Below are positions 7,721 to 16,704 of a stretch of 64,000 nucleotides of DNA, piece after piece (position 1 is the stretch's first letter; the number at the start of each line of letters is the position of its first letter). The DNA lies in contig NZ_CP025249.1 of assembly GCF_009930875.1 (NCBI RefSeq), forward strand, positions 2,108,001 to 2,172,000, written 5' to 3'. The position numbers and the translations under genes were made by a program. This DNA is from Actinomyces sp. 432 (GTDB lineage Bacteria; Actinomycetota; Actinomycetes; Actinomycetales; Actinomycetaceae). The notes below the pieces were generated by a model. The model was not told where the DNA came from, searched no databases, and saw only the letters and a list, made by a program, of their open reading frames with translations.

Positions 7721-10471
7721 TCAGCGGCGGTCCCGGCGGGCCAGGCCGATGTAGCAGGCCAGGAAGCAGACCAGGCCGATCGCCGAGAGCAGGCCGAAGT
7801 CGGTGGCCCACTGGGACACGCTGTGCTCCCAGATGTCCTCGGCGCGGTTGGGCAGGATCTCATTCATCTGGACCGTGGATGCGGCCATGGCGTAGCCCCA
7901 GCGGGCGGGGACGAACCAGGCCAACTGCTCGAACACCGCCCGGCCGGCAATGGGGATGACACCGCCCGCCAGCACCAGCTGCGCCATGATCGTCACCACC
8001 AGCACGGGCATAACCTGCTCGGAGGAGGACACGAAGGCGGACACGGCCAGCCCCAGCAGACCGGAGACGAAGGCGATCGCCCAGCAGCACACCGCCAGCT
8101 CCAGGCCCGGGGAGCCCAGCAGGACGGCGTCGGTGGGGGCCTTGTTCAGCGCCAGCGCAATCCCGACCATGACCGCGGTCTGCACGGTGACGATCAGCGC
8201 CAGCACTAGCGCCTTGGCCACCAGGTACGAACCCGCCCGCAGGCCCACGGCCTTCTCCCGCAGGTAGACATCACGCTCCCCCACCAGCTCCCGGATGGTG
8301 GCGGCCATCCCGGAGAAGGCCGCGCCGGTAATGAGGATGACCAGCAGCTCGAGCGCCTGCGTGGAGTAGACGACGCACGGCTGCTCGGACGTCGGCTCGG
8401 GCAGGTCGGGGACGGCGAAGCCGTTGGAGCCGGCGATGGCCTTGGTGAGCAGGCCGATGATCACCGGCAGGACCAGCATGAACAGCAGGTAGGAGGGGTC
8501 GGCGGCGATGATGCGCAGGTGGCGGCGCACCAGCGTGGATACCTGCCGCAGGGCGCTTTGCTGCGGGGCCTGCCGCTCATCGGCGCTCGTGGTCGTGCTG
8601 AGCCTGCGGCCGTCGCCGCGCCGAGTAGACGGAACCGTCGCCTCCAGGTGGGCGCGCAGCTCTGCGGCGTGGTTACGGATCAGGGCGTAGACGTCGGCGA
8701 AACCGTCAATGGACACCGGGTCCGCGAAACCGCCGCGCGGCGGCGTCACCACCAGTCGGCCCGCCTGCCCGAACTCGGCCAGCCGGGTGCGGAAGTAGGC
8801 AATCACCTCCCGCGGCGCCCCGAAGTACACGGGAGTACCGCCGGCTGCGAGGATGAGGACCTTGTCCGCACGGTCAATGTGGTTCTCGTTGTGAGTAACC
8901 ACCACCACGGTGCGCCCGCTGTCACCGGGGCGGGTGCCATGCGCCAAAGACGCCAGCAGCTCCATCACATCCCGGTCCAGCTGCGGGTCCAGGCCGGAGG
9001 TGGGCTCGTCAAGGAACAGCAGGGACGGGCGGGTGAGCAGCTCAATAGCGGTTGAAACACGCTTGCGCTGCCCTCCGGAGAGCTTCTTGACCTTCTTGTC
9101 CACGTGCTCAGACAGGTCCAGGTCCTCCAGGACCTCGTTGATGCGGGCGCGCCGCTCAGCCTTGGACACGTCCTTGGCAAAACGCAGCTCAGCCGCGTAC
9201 TCCAGGGTCTGGCGCACGGTAAGCGCGGAGTGGACCACGTCGTTCTGCGGCACCACGCCGATCTTGTTGCGCATCACCGGGTAGTGCTCATACACGTCCA
9301 GCCCGTCGAACAGCACCTGCCCCTGCTGCGCCTTCTGCTCCCCGGTCAGGGCCTTGAGCAGCGTGGACTTGCCCGCACCCGAGGGGCCCACCACCGCCAG
9401 CAGCTCATTGCCGGGCAGGGCGAAGGAGACGCCGTCGAGCAGGGTCAGCTTGCCGTCGTTGACCGAGAAGGTAAGGTCGCGGCCCACCAGCTCCCCGGCC
9501 GCGGTGGCAACCTGGACCTCGCAGGTGCCATCGGGGCTGATAACCACGAAGGTGGACCCCATGCCGAAGGTGGTCGGCTCCGTCACCCGATAGCTCTGCA
9601 CGCGCTGCTGACCCACGAACACCCCGTTGGTCGAGCGCAAGTCCGTCACCACAATCCCCTGCGGCGTCAGGTCCACCCGCGCGTGGTGGCCCGACACCCG
9701 CGGGTCATCCAGGCGCAGGCTGGCGTCCGGGGCACGGCCGATGGTGCCGGAGGAGGTGATGGTCACCTTGGCGATGGTGCGGCGTCGGCCGGCGGGGAAC
9801 CCGCCGGTTCCTCCGGATGCGGCCGAGCGGGGCGGGCTCGGCGGGCCGGCGATGGTTACCGATGAGGCCGCGGGATCGGTGATGGTCATGGCAGACGAGG
9901 CACTGGCCGCTGCCGCGGACGGCGCAGATCCAGCGGAGTTGCCGTAGCCGGTCGGGGCCGCGCCGGCGGATGCCCCATAGTCGGCGGGCGCGGGCGCTTG
10001 ATGACCGTAGGCGGGCGGGGCCGGCTGCGGCGCGGGCGGGGCAGCCGGGGCGGGCGGAGCAGCCGGGGCGGGGCCGACGTCGGTCCCGGGCCCAGGTGCC
10101 GGGCGCGGCCCCTGAGCGGGACTAGCTGACCCTGGCGCGGCGGCAGGGGCGGGGCCGGCTGCCGCCGTCGGCACGAAGTCGATTCCAGGCCCGGAGCTGT
10201 TGGCGAGGTACACGCGGGTAGGGCCGACTACCAGCGCACGGCGGGTGTCCTGCCCGGCCACCAGCATCCCGTTAGTCCGCGAGATGCATTCCACCACCCA
10301 GCCCTCCGCCGTCGGCGTCACGCGCAGGTGCTCGCCGGAGACCACATTGGAGGTGGAGACGACTACGTCGCAGGTGGGCCGCCTGCCTACGGTAAAAGCG
10401 GTCGTGAAGACGCGCGGCTGCTCGTAGGCGGGAGCGTTCGTAAGGCGCACGGCAAGCGCTGTTGGTGGCAC
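7721..10471 (-). CDS. ABC transporter fusion with two FHA domains (Rv1747-like)
   Basis: This 916-residue protein has five parts. FHA domain 1 spans ~residues 20-95 (TVGRRPTCDVVV ... GEHLRV). A Pro/Ala/Gly linker runs to ~residue 220. FHA domain 2 is at ~230-315 (GRAPDASLRLDDPRVSGHHARVD, then TNGVFV). An ABC ATPase follows, with Walker A GPSGAGKST near residue 364, signature LSGGQRKR and Walker B LLFLDEPTSGLD. The C-terminal ABC-2 membrane domain has six or so helices from ~residue 645. The layout matches mycobacterial Rv1747, an exporter regulated by Ser/Thr kinase phosphorylation read by its FHA domains; phospho-control here is inferred. The GTG start is supported by AAGGA about 6 bases upstream. 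Confidence 0.92.
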   Translation of the reverse strand: MPPTALAVRLTNAPAYEQPRVFTTAFTVGRRPTCDVVVSTSNVVSGEHLRVTPTAEGWVVECISRTNGMLVAGQDTRRALVVGPTRVYLANSSGPGIDFVPTAAAGPAPAAAPGSASPAQGPRPAPGPGTDVGPAPAAPPAPAAPPAPQPAPPAYGHQAPAPADYGASAGAAPTGYGNSAGSAPSAAAASASSAMTITDPAASSVTIAGPPSPPRSAASGGTGGFPAGRRRTIAKVTITSSGTIGRAPDASLRLDDPRVSGHHARVDLTPQGIVVTDLRSTNGVFVGQQRVQSYRVTEPTTFGMGSTFVVISPDGTCEVQVATAAGELVGRDLTFSVNDGKLTLLDGVSFALPGNELLAVVGPSGAGKSTLLKALTGEQKAQQGQVLFDGLDVYEHYPVMRNKIGVVPQNDVVHSALTVRQTLEYAAELRFAKDVSKAERRARINEVLEDLDLSEHVDKKVKKLSGGQRKRVSTAIELLTRPSLLFLDEPTSGLDPQLDRDVMELLASLAHGTRPGDSGRTVVVVTHNENHIDRADKVLILAAGGTPVYFGAPREVIAYFRTRLAEFGQAGRLVVTPPRGGFADPVSIDGFADVYALIRNHAAELRAHLEATVPSTRRGDGRRLSTTTSADERQAPQQSALRQVSTLVRRHLRIIAADPSYLLFMLVLPVIIGLLTKAIAGSNGFAVPDLPEPTSEQPCVVYSTQALELLVILITGAAFSGMAATIRELVGERDVYLREKAVGLRAGSYLVAKALVLALIVTVQTAVMVGIALALNKAPTDAVLLGSPGLELAVCCWAIAFVSGLLGLAVSAFVSSSEQVMPVLVVTIMAQLVLAGGVIPIAGRAVFEQLAWFVPARWGYAMAASTVQMNEILPNRAEDIWEHSVSQWATDFGLLSAIGLVCFLACYIGLARRDRR

Positions 10472-10610
10472 TTGGATCCTTCCGAGATCGTGGGGCGATA
10501 GTTCACCAGCTTGTCCGGAACGATACCTTCCCCGCCCGGCAGTTGGGCACAGTTTCCGGCGCTCCCCAAGTGGGAACTTCTGCCCACTGTGACGTACGCT
10601 GTGCCGGTGA

Positions 10611-10686
10611 GCCTCCGTAGCTCAATGGATAGAGCATCGGCCTTCTAATCCGCAGGTTCCCGGTTCGAGTCCGGGCGGGGGCACCA
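10611..10686 (+). tRNA. tRNA-Arg (anticodon TCT)
   Basis: It folds as a 73-base tRNA plus an encoded CCA. The acceptor GCCTCCG pairs with CGGGGGC (one G-U). The D-arm is TAGCTCAATGGATAGAGCA, the anticodon loop CTTCTAA has TCT at positions 34-36, and the T-arm contains GGTTCGAGTCC. The outer pairs of the anticodon stem (T-C and C-T) are mismatched as read. Confidence 0.95.
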
Positions 10687-10976
10687 GGGAAAACTCCATA
10701 TCGCGCGGCAAACCGCCCCTCCAGTTTGAGGGCGTGATCGGTGGCGCGGCTCGGCTGGGGGGTGCGGCTGGCGCGCCGCCTGCGCGCATGGCCCCAGTCG
10801 GCGGCGTCAACCACGCCCGGGCCTGAGTCCAAGCACTCGCCCGCACTTGGACCGCCTCGCAGCGCTCTTCTGGCCCACTCATACTCATCGGGCGCCCTGG
10901 GAAAGGCCGACGACGCAGTCGAGCCGAGGCCACGGTTCACCTCGGGTTCACTGCGGGATCACCGTCCCGCGAGCCA

Positions 10977-11258
10977 CTAGTCGCTGTAGGCCTCCGCCTG
11001 AGCGATCGCGTTATTCAACTGGCGTTCCAATTCCTTCAAGCGCCGCAGGTGTACAACCCAACCGCCCACGAGACAGGCGGTCAGGACGAGGACCACCACA
11101 AGCAGCGGCACCGTCATGACGCCCGAACGGGACAGCACCACCGTAACGAGGGCCCAGATGACGACCAGCACCTGCCATAGTTTGGCGGCGCCTCGCTCGC
11201 GCTCCGCTTGATAGGTCAACTTGTCCAACATCTCCGCAGTAACGGTCTGAGCTGCCAT
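10977..11258 (-). CDS. small membrane protein with two predicted helices
   Basis: This is a 93-residue protein starting MAAQTVTAEMLDKL. Two adjacent hydrophobic segments (LWQVLVVIWALVTVVL and VPLLVVVLVLTACLVGGWVV) are followed by a charged C-terminal helix (LRRLKELERQLNNAIAQAEA) that could coil. I do not recognise the family. I prefer the ATG at 11258 to an upstream TTG. It is divergent from orn and shares a ~60-base upstream region with it. The ~290 bases between it and tRNA-Arg hold no supported gene. Confidence 0.6.
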   Translation of the reverse strand: MAAQTVTAEMLDKLTYQAERERGAAKLWQVLVVIWALVTVVLSRSGVMTVPLLVVVLVLTACLVGGWVVHLRRLKELERQLNNAIAQAEAYSD

Positions 11259-11304
11259 GGCCCACAAGATACATCAGCGCCCGAGCCGCCGTTCGAACCG
11301 GGTC

Positions 11305-11318
11305 TACACTCGGCGACC
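11305..11318 (+). promoter_or_regulatory. candidate -10 element for leaderless orn transcription
   Basis: TACACT at 11305-11310 fits an actinobacterial -10 hexamer. It ends 8 bases before the orn GTG, and no ribosome binding site intervenes. This spacing would put the transcription start at or next to the GTG, as in leaderless mRNAs common in this phylum. Confidence 0.35.
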
Positions 11319-11951
11319 GTGAGTCGACAGATAACTACCGCAGATCCCCTGGTTTGGATCGACTGCGAGATGACGGGCCTGAACCTTGAGGCGGACGCGC
11401 TGATCGAGGTGGCAGTGATCGTCACCGACTACGAGCTCAAGCCGCTGGGCAAGGGCATCGACGTGCTGATCAAGCCCCCGGCGGCCGCCCTGGAGCAGAT
11501 GGGCGACTACGTGCGCGAGATGCACACGAGTTCCGGCCTGCTGGAGGAGCTGAAGGACGGGCTGACGCTTCAGGAGGCCGGCCGCACAGTCCTGGATTAC
11601 GTGAAGTCCCTGGTGCCGGAGGCGGGCACCGCGCAGCTGGCCGGTAACTCCGTGGGCACTGACAAGTCCTTCCTGGCCCGCGACATGCCCGAGCTCATCG
11701 ACTACCTGCACTACCGGATCGTGGACGTCTCCTCCATCAAGGAGGTCGCCAAGCGCTGGTTCCCGCGCACCTTCTTCCACGCCCCGGAGAAGCACGGCGG
11801 GCACCGCGCGCTGGCAGACATCCTGGAGTCGATCGACGAGCTGCGCTACTACCGCGAGGTGCTGTTCCCCAAGGGCGAGGGCCCCACGAGCGAGGAGTGC
11901 CAGGCGGCCGCAGCACAGGTCCTGGAGCACCCGACGGCGCAGCTGCTCTGA
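11319..11951 (+). CDS. orn: oligoribonuclease
   Basis: This is a DEDDh 3'-5' exonuclease that degrades 2-5 nt RNA, including pGpG from cyclic di-GMP turnover. All catalytic motifs are visible: WIDCEMTG (D, E) near the start, GNSVGTDKSFLARDMPEL (D) and HRALADILES (H, D) near residue 165. The length of 210 residues is normal for Orn. I chose the GTG (VSRQITTADPLVWIDCEMTG) because it places the first motif where the family has it. There is no Shine-Dalgarno sequence, so leaderless translation is plausible. It reads rightward, divergent from the small membrane protein. Confidence 0.95.
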   Translation: MSRQITTADPLVWIDCEMTGLNLEADALIEVAVIVTDYELKPLGKGIDVLIKPPAAALEQMGDYVREMHTSSGLLEELKDGLTLQEAGRTVLDYVKSLVPEAGTAQLAGNSVGTDKSFLARDMPELIDYLHYRIVDVSSIKEVAKRWFPRTFFHAPEKHGGHRALADILESIDELRYYREVLFPKGEGPTSEECQAAAAQVLEHPTAQLL

Positions 11952-12164
11952 CGAGGGCGCCTTCGCCGATGGCCCCTGGAGTCTCCGCCCGGCCGACGGC
12001 GTCGTCCGGGCTCGGCCGCCGGGGGCGCGGCGGTTGCACCCGGGCCGGGTCGGCACGCACTCTCGCTCCCCTACCGCGAGGGTGACGCAGTACACGGAGT
12101 CCGGATTGGTGCCGGCACGGGCTAGCCGATAAAGTACCGACTCGGTGCGACGCCGTCGCCCGAT

Positions 12165-12241
12165 GGTGGCTGTAGCTCAGTCGGTAGAGCGCCTGGTTGT
12201 GGTCCAGGAGGTCGCGGGTTCAAGCCCCGTCAGCCACCCCA
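12165..12241 (+). tRNA. tRNA-His (anticodon GTG)
   Basis: The acceptor GTGGCTG pairs with CAGCCAC, with the histidine-specific extra G at position -1 (12165) opposite discriminator C. The anticodon is GTG in TTGTGGT. The T-arm has GGTTCAAGCCC and CCA is encoded. A perfect hairpin terminator follows 6 bases later. Confidence 0.96.
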
Positions 12242-12247
12242 CGATTT

Positions 12248-12279
12248 CCCCGGCATTCCAGCGTGTGCCGGGGTTTTTT
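12248..12279 (+). terminator. Rho-independent terminator of tRNA-His
   Basis: A perfect 8-bp stem (CCCCGGCA / TGCCGGGG) with a 10-base loop is followed by six T residues, directly downstream of the tRNA. The ~270 bases from here to the end of cimA contain no supported gene. Confidence 0.92.
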
Positions 12280-12553
12280 CGGGCCGTGCCTGGGTCGGCG
12301 CATGCGCGCCCCCGCCCGCGCCCGCAACCTGTCAAAATTGATGACAAAGGCGCCCGGCGCAACGCGCAGCGTACCCCAGACCGTTGGAATCATGCGGTTT
12401 ACGAAGCGCGCCGAACGGGCGCGAATGACGTTTGTAATCGATTCGGACAGTCTGGCCCACCCTGCGGCACGTAAGCCCACCCAGCAGGCCGGGCCGACGT
12501 CCCGCAGGCCGACTCCCAACCCACCCCGCGAGCCGACGGATTCCTGCGCCCGC

Positions 12554-14320
12554 CTACCTGGGCTCTACGCCGCGGCGCAGCAGGCCGACGATGTGCCCGT
12601 CGATCAGCGCCTCCCAGGAGGCCTCCACCACGTCCGTGCCCACGCCGACCGTGGACCAGGTCTGCTCCCCGTCGGTGATGTCGATGAGCACGCGCACCAC
12701 CGACCGGGTGCCGCGCTCGGTATCCAGGATGCGCACCTTGTAGTCGGTCAGCTCGAACTCGGCGGTCTCGGGATAGACCTGCTCCAGCGCCGCGCACAGC
12801 GCGTGGTCCAGGGCGTTGACGGGACCGTTGCCCTCCCCCAGTACGGCGTAGCGCCGCCCGCCGGCCCACAGGCGCACGGTGGCCTCGGTCTCGGTGACGG
12901 TGTCGCCCTCGGTCGACAGCAGCCGCTGCCCGGGCAGGGGCCGGGCCTGGATGGAGGCGCGCCAGGACTCGATGCGGAAGTACTCGGGAAGATCGCCGCG
13001 GGCGGCGCGCAGCAGCAGCTCGAAGGAGCCGTCGGCGGCGTCGTAGGTGTAGCCGACGGCCTCACGCGCCTTGACCGCCTCCGTCACCCGGGTGAGCAGC
13101 TCGTGGTCGCCGGATGCGTCGATGCCGAACTCGCGGGCCTTGAGCTCAATGGAGGCGCGCCCGGCCATCTCGGACACGAGCATTGTCATCGTGTTGCCCA
13201 CGCGCTCCGGGTCGATGTGCTGGTACAGGTTCGGGTCCACCCGGATTGCGGAGGCGTGCAGCCCGGCCTTGTGCGCGAAGGCCCGCGCCCCCACGTAGGG
13301 CAGGCGGCTCGACGGCGGCCGGTTGACGATCTCGCCCACGTGCCTGGCGACGGCGGACAGCTCGGCCAGGCGCCGGGCGCGCTCGGCGGCGTCGCCGGGC
13401 AGCACCGTGAAGTCGGTCTTCAGCTCCAGGTCGGCGATGAGGGTGAGCAGGTTCGCGTTGCCGGTGCGCTCCCCCAGCCCGTTGACGCATCCCTGCACCT
13501 GCCGGGCCCCGGCCCGGACGGCCGCTAGGGCCCCGGCGACGGCGACCCCGGCGTCGTCATGAGTGTGGATGCCGATAGTGCAGTCCCCCTGCCCGGCCTT
13601 CTCCAGGGCGTCGCGCAGGCGGGCCACGCGCTCGCCGACGACGTCGGGCAGGGTGCCACCATTGGTGTCGCAGGGAATGACGGTGCCGGCTCCCGCCTGC
13701 GCGGCGGCCACGGCAACGGCGAGGGGGTAGGGCAGGTCCAGTCCGCTACCGGCCGGTTCCGTGCCGGCCGCAGCTCCGGCGCCGCCGGCAGCGGCTGGGC
13801 CGGCCTCGCCGGAACCGGCCGCCTCGCCGGCGAGGACGGCGGCGTGATCGAGCCCGTCGAAGAAGTGCTCCAGGTCAACCATGACCTCGCGGCCCGCGGC
13901 GACCAGCACGGCGACCGTGTCGCGCACCATGCGCAGGTTCTCCGCCAGGCTGGTTCGCAGGGCCCGCTCCACGTGCACCGGATCGGACTTGGCGACGATA
14001 GTCACCACGGGTGCGCCGGAGTCCAGCAGGGCACGCACCTGCGGGTCCTCCCCGGCGGCCATGCCCGCCTTGCAGGTAGAGCCGAAGGCGACCAGCCTGG
14101 CCGTGCGCAGCTCCAGCTCAGTGCGGGCACGGGCGAAGAACTCGGTGTCCTTGGGGATGGCGCCGGGCCAGCCGGCCTCGATGTAGGCCACGCCCAGCTC
14201 ATCCAGTAGCCGGGCGACGGCGAGCTTGTCGGCGACGGTGAAGGCGACGGACTGCTGCTGGGCGCCGTCACGCAGGGTGGTGTCGTAGGCGGCGACGGCG
14301 CTGGAAGTGCCTGCGGGCAT
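12554..14320 (-). CDS. cimA: citramalate synthase / isopropylmalate synthase-family enzyme
   Basis: The 588-residue enzyme of the HMG-CoA-lyase-like family starts AAYDTTLRDGAQQQ, which binds metal and substrate, and carries the HTHDDAGVAVAG metal-binding motif and GLGERTGNANL. A C-terminal LeuA-type regulatory dimer domain (RVLIDITDGEQTWSTVGVGTDVVEASW) follows. The layout matches CimA (TIGR00977 type), which condenses acetyl-CoA and pyruvate to citramalate as a threonine-independent route to isoleucine. An Ala/Gly-rich insertion lies near residue 190. I chose ATG 14320 because GGAAGGG lies upstream and the family motif starts there; the reading frame extends further upstream without likely coding sense. 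leuB, ilvE and ilvBNC lie 33-43 kb away in the same direction. Confidence 0.88.
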   Translation of the reverse strand: MPAGTSSAVAAYDTTLRDGAQQQSVAFTVADKLAVARLLDELGVAYIEAGWPGAIPKDTEFFARARTELELRTARLVAFGSTCKAGMAAGEDPQVRALLDSGAPVVTIVAKSDPVHVERALRTSLAENLRMVRDTVAVLVAAGREVMVDLEHFFDGLDHAAVLAGEAAGSGEAGPAAAGGAGAAAGTEPAGSGLDLPYPLAVAVAAAQAGAGTVIPCDTNGGTLPDVVGERVARLRDALEKAGQGDCTIGIHTHDDAGVAVAGALAAVRAGARQVQGCVNGLGERTGNANLLTLIADLELKTDFTVLPGDAAERARRLAELSAVARHVGEIVNRPPSSRLPYVGARAFAHKAGLHASAIRVDPNLYQHIDPERVGNTMTMLVSEMAGRASIELKAREFGIDASGDHELLTRVTEAVKAREAVGYTYDAADGSFELLLRAARGDLPEYFRIESWRASIQARPLPGQRLLSTEGDTVTETEATVRLWAGGRRYAVLGEGNGPVNALDHALCAALEQVYPETAEFELTDYKVRILDTERGTRSVVRVLIDITDGEQTWSTVGVGTDVVEASWEALIDGHIVGLLRRGVEPR

Positions 14321-14368
14321 GTGGGGTTCCCTTCCGCGGTGGCTGTTCACCGGAGAGTCTGTCATATT

Positions 14369-14383
14369 CAGACAGCTTGTCTG
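14369..14383. promoter_or_regulatory. short inverted repeat in the divergent cimA / DUF6270 promoter region
   Basis: CAGACA-GCT-TGTCTG is a perfect 6-bp inverted repeat. It lies in the 187 bases separating two divergent genes. It could be an operator, but no regulator is identified. Confidence 0.3.
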
Positions 14384-14507
14384 CTCCCGCGGCAACCGCT
14401 CCCTGAGAGGGTGCTCACCCGGCGGCTCCAACCCGTGGCGTGCGCGTGGCCGATGCCGGTTGCGTCTACGCTTTTCCCACCAGCCCTTTGACCTGCCGGA
14501 GGAGCCG

Positions 14508-15272
14508 ATGAGCGACGCCCAGACTGCGCGTACCGTCTCCGTGTTCGGCTCCTGCGTGGGTCGGGACACCGTGGAGGTGATGCGTCGGCAAGGCTGGCGA
14601 GTCGGGGCCTATGTGGCACGCCAGTCGTTGCTGTCGGCGGGTTCGCACGTGCCGGAGGGCACCTTGGACCTGAGCGGGTTCAGCTCCGCCTTCGTCAGGC
14701 GGGTACACGCCGAGGACCTGGTCGGCGACCGCCACTCCCGCCTGCAGGCTGCGGCGGAGCGCACGGACGTGCTGCTGTGGGACATCGTGGACGAGCGCCT
14801 GGGCGTGTTCGAGCTGCCCGGCGGCGAGCTGCTGACCCGCACCACTGAGGGACTCACGGCGGGCCTGTACGACTCGCTGGAGGGAGCGCGCCTGCTGGAG
14901 TTCGGATCTGACGAGCACTTCGAGCGCTGGCGGGAGACGCTGCCGGCCTGGCGCGCGGAGCTGGAGGACCTGGGCCTGGCTGACCGCACGCTGCTGCTGC
15001 AAACGGCGTGGGCAATTGCGGACGAGGACGGGGAGAGCACGCCGACGTCCTGGGGCGTGGGCGCGGCGGAGGCAAACTGGTTCGCGCAGCGCTACTACGA
15101 GGCCGCAGCAGAGGCCACGGGAGTGCGCGTGCTGCGCCTGCCGGACGAGCTGACGCTTGCCGGCACGCACCATGTCTGGGGGCCGGCACCCTTCCACTAC
15201 CAGGACGCCGCCTACGCGTGGCTGGCCGAGCGCATCAACCGCTTTGCGGAGCAGCTCCCCGCCAGGCACTAG
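14508..15272 (+). CDS. DUF6270 domain-containing protein
   Basis: This is a 254-residue soluble protein with the DUF6270 hallmark VSVFGSCVGRDTVEVM at its N-terminus. Further SGNH-hydrolase-like features are LLWDIVDERLGVFELPGG in the middle and HVWGPAPFHYQDAAYAWLAERI at the end. The conserved GSC, WDIVDER and H-x-P-FHY pattern suggests an esterase-like fold; activity is unproven. Such proteins are often found in surface polysaccharide loci, and this one opens the rightward polymer operon. The ATG follows GGAGGAG at short spacing. Confidence 0.82.
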   Translation: MSDAQTARTVSVFGSCVGRDTVEVMRRQGWRVGAYVARQSLLSAGSHVPEGTLDLSGFSSAFVRRVHAEDLVGDRHSRLQAAAERTDVLLWDIVDERLGVFELPGGELLTRTTEGLTAGLYDSLEGARLLEFGSDEHFERWRETLPAWRAELEDLGLADRTLLLQTAWAIADEDGESTPTSWGVGAAEANWFAQRYYEAAAEATGVRVLRLPDELTLAGTHHVWGPAPFHYQDAAYAWLAERINRFAEQLPARH

Positions 15273-15516
15273 GCGGCGGCGAGCCGGCACTGAGCCGACT
15301 CCCAGACCGCCTCACGGGCAGAGTTCCGGGATGAGTTCCGGGCAGAGTTCCGGGCCGACGCCGCGGCACAGGCAGGCATGAGTATGGCAACAAAGGTAAC
15401 GGTCCGGCAGCTCGGCGGGATACTGGGTAGCCGAAGTGAGACCGCGCGCTATCCTGAGAAACGTCTTTGTCAGTGACTCCCCGTCTCTGGCAGTACAGTT
15501 CCCACTAGGAGTGCCA

Positions 15517-16704
15517 GTGCCGAAGAGCGTCATGGTCGTTTACGGCACACGCCCCGAGGCGATCAAGCTGGCGCCGGTCATCCAGGGGCTGCGAGACCAC
15601 GCGGACCTGCGCCCCACGCTCGTGTCCACTGGGCAGCACCGGGAGATGCTGGGCCAGGTAAGCGAGATTTTCAGCCTGGCGCCGGACTATGACATCGACG
15701 TGTTCGAACCCGGCCAGACCCTGAACACGCTCAGCGCCAAGATCCTCGCCCGGCTGGATCCTGTCCTCGCCTCCGCAAGCCCGGACGCGGTCCTGGTACA
15801 GGGCGATACGACCTCCGTCGCCGCCGCGGCGCTGGCGGCCTTCTACCGACGAGTGCCAGTGGTGCACCTAGAGGCGGGGCTGCGCTCGGGGAACCTCTCC
15901 TCCCCCTTTCCCGAGGAGGCCAATCGGCGGGTGACCACCCAGCTGGCCTCACTACACCTGGCGCCTACCCCGCGCTCAAGAGCTAACCTGCTGCGCGAGG
16001 GCGTGGACCCGGAAGGCATCGCGGTCACCGGCAACACGGTGATTGACGCCCTGCTGCACACGCGCGCCCGGCGCACTCAGCCCGCCGACCCCCGTCTGCG
16101 GGAGGCGATTGCGCAGGGGCGTCCGCTCATCTTGGTCACGGCCCACCGGCGGGAGAACTGGGGTGAGGCGCTGGAGGGTGTGGGACGGGCGCTGGCACGC
16201 CTGGCGGCCCGCTTCCCCGAGCACCTGATCGTGCTGCCGGTGCACCGTAATCCGGTTGTGCGCGAGGCAGTCATCCCGCACGTGGCGCAGCTGGCGAATG
16301 TGCTCATCTCCGAGCCCCTGGCCTACGGGGAGTTCACCACCGTCATGGACGCCGCCCGGATCGTGCTCACCGACTCCGGCGGCGTGCAGGAGGAGGCGCC
16401 GAGCCTGGGCAAGCCCGTACTGGTGATGCGCGAGAACACCGAGCGTCCCGAGGGCGTAGAAGCCGGCACGGTCCGCCTCATCGGCACGGCGGAGGACCGG
16501 CTGGTAACGGAGGTCTCCGCCCTGCTGGACTCCCCCACCCTGTATCAGCAGATGGCTCACGCCGCCAACCCTTACGGCGATGGCCACGCATCCCAGCGCG
16601 CGGTGGCCGCGATCGCCGCGCTGCTGGGCCTGGGCGAGCGCCTGCCCGATTTCCGTCCCGCCATGTCACGTCCCACCGATCACCTGAGGTCAGTATCACT
16701 GTGA
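15517..16704 (+). CDS. wecB: UDP-N-acetylglucosamine 2-epimerase (non-hydrolysing)
   Basis: It converts UDP-GlcNAc to UDP-ManNAc in the cytoplasm. The 395-residue protein has the family signatures VYGTRPEAIKLAPV, VQGDTTS, HLEAGLRSGN, TAHRRENWGE and TDSGGVQEEAPSLGKPVLV. The GTG at 15517 is chosen because AGGAG lies 5 bases upstream; a GTG at 15511 is in frame but overlaps that site. The next gene starts inside its stop codon region (GTGA overlap). The UDP-ManNAc dehydrogenase that would use its product is encoded near the far end of the locus (44975-46225). Confidence 0.93.
   Translation: MPKSVMVVYGTRPEAIKLAPVIQGLRDHADLRPTLVSTGQHREMLGQVSEIFSLAPDYDIDVFEPGQTLNTLSAKILARLDPVLASASPDAVLVQGDTTSVAAAALAAFYRRVPVVHLEAGLRSGNLSSPFPEEANRRVTTQLASLHLAPTPRSRANLLREGVDPEGIAVTGNTVIDALLHTRARRTQPADPRLREAIAQGRPLILVTAHRRENWGEALEGVGRALARLAARFPEHLIVLPVHRNPVVREAVIPHVAQLANVLISEPLAYGEFTTVMDAARIVLTDSGGVQEEAPSLGKPVLVMRENTERPEGVEAGTVRLIGTAEDRLVTEVSALLDSPTLYQQMAHAANPYGDGHASQRAVAAIAALLGLGERLPDFRPAMSRPTDHLRSVSL

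Noticed and set aside
14321..14569. N-terminal extension of cimA
   Set aside because: The added ~80 residues are Arg/Pro-rich with no family counterpart, and a ribosome site lies just before the later ATG.
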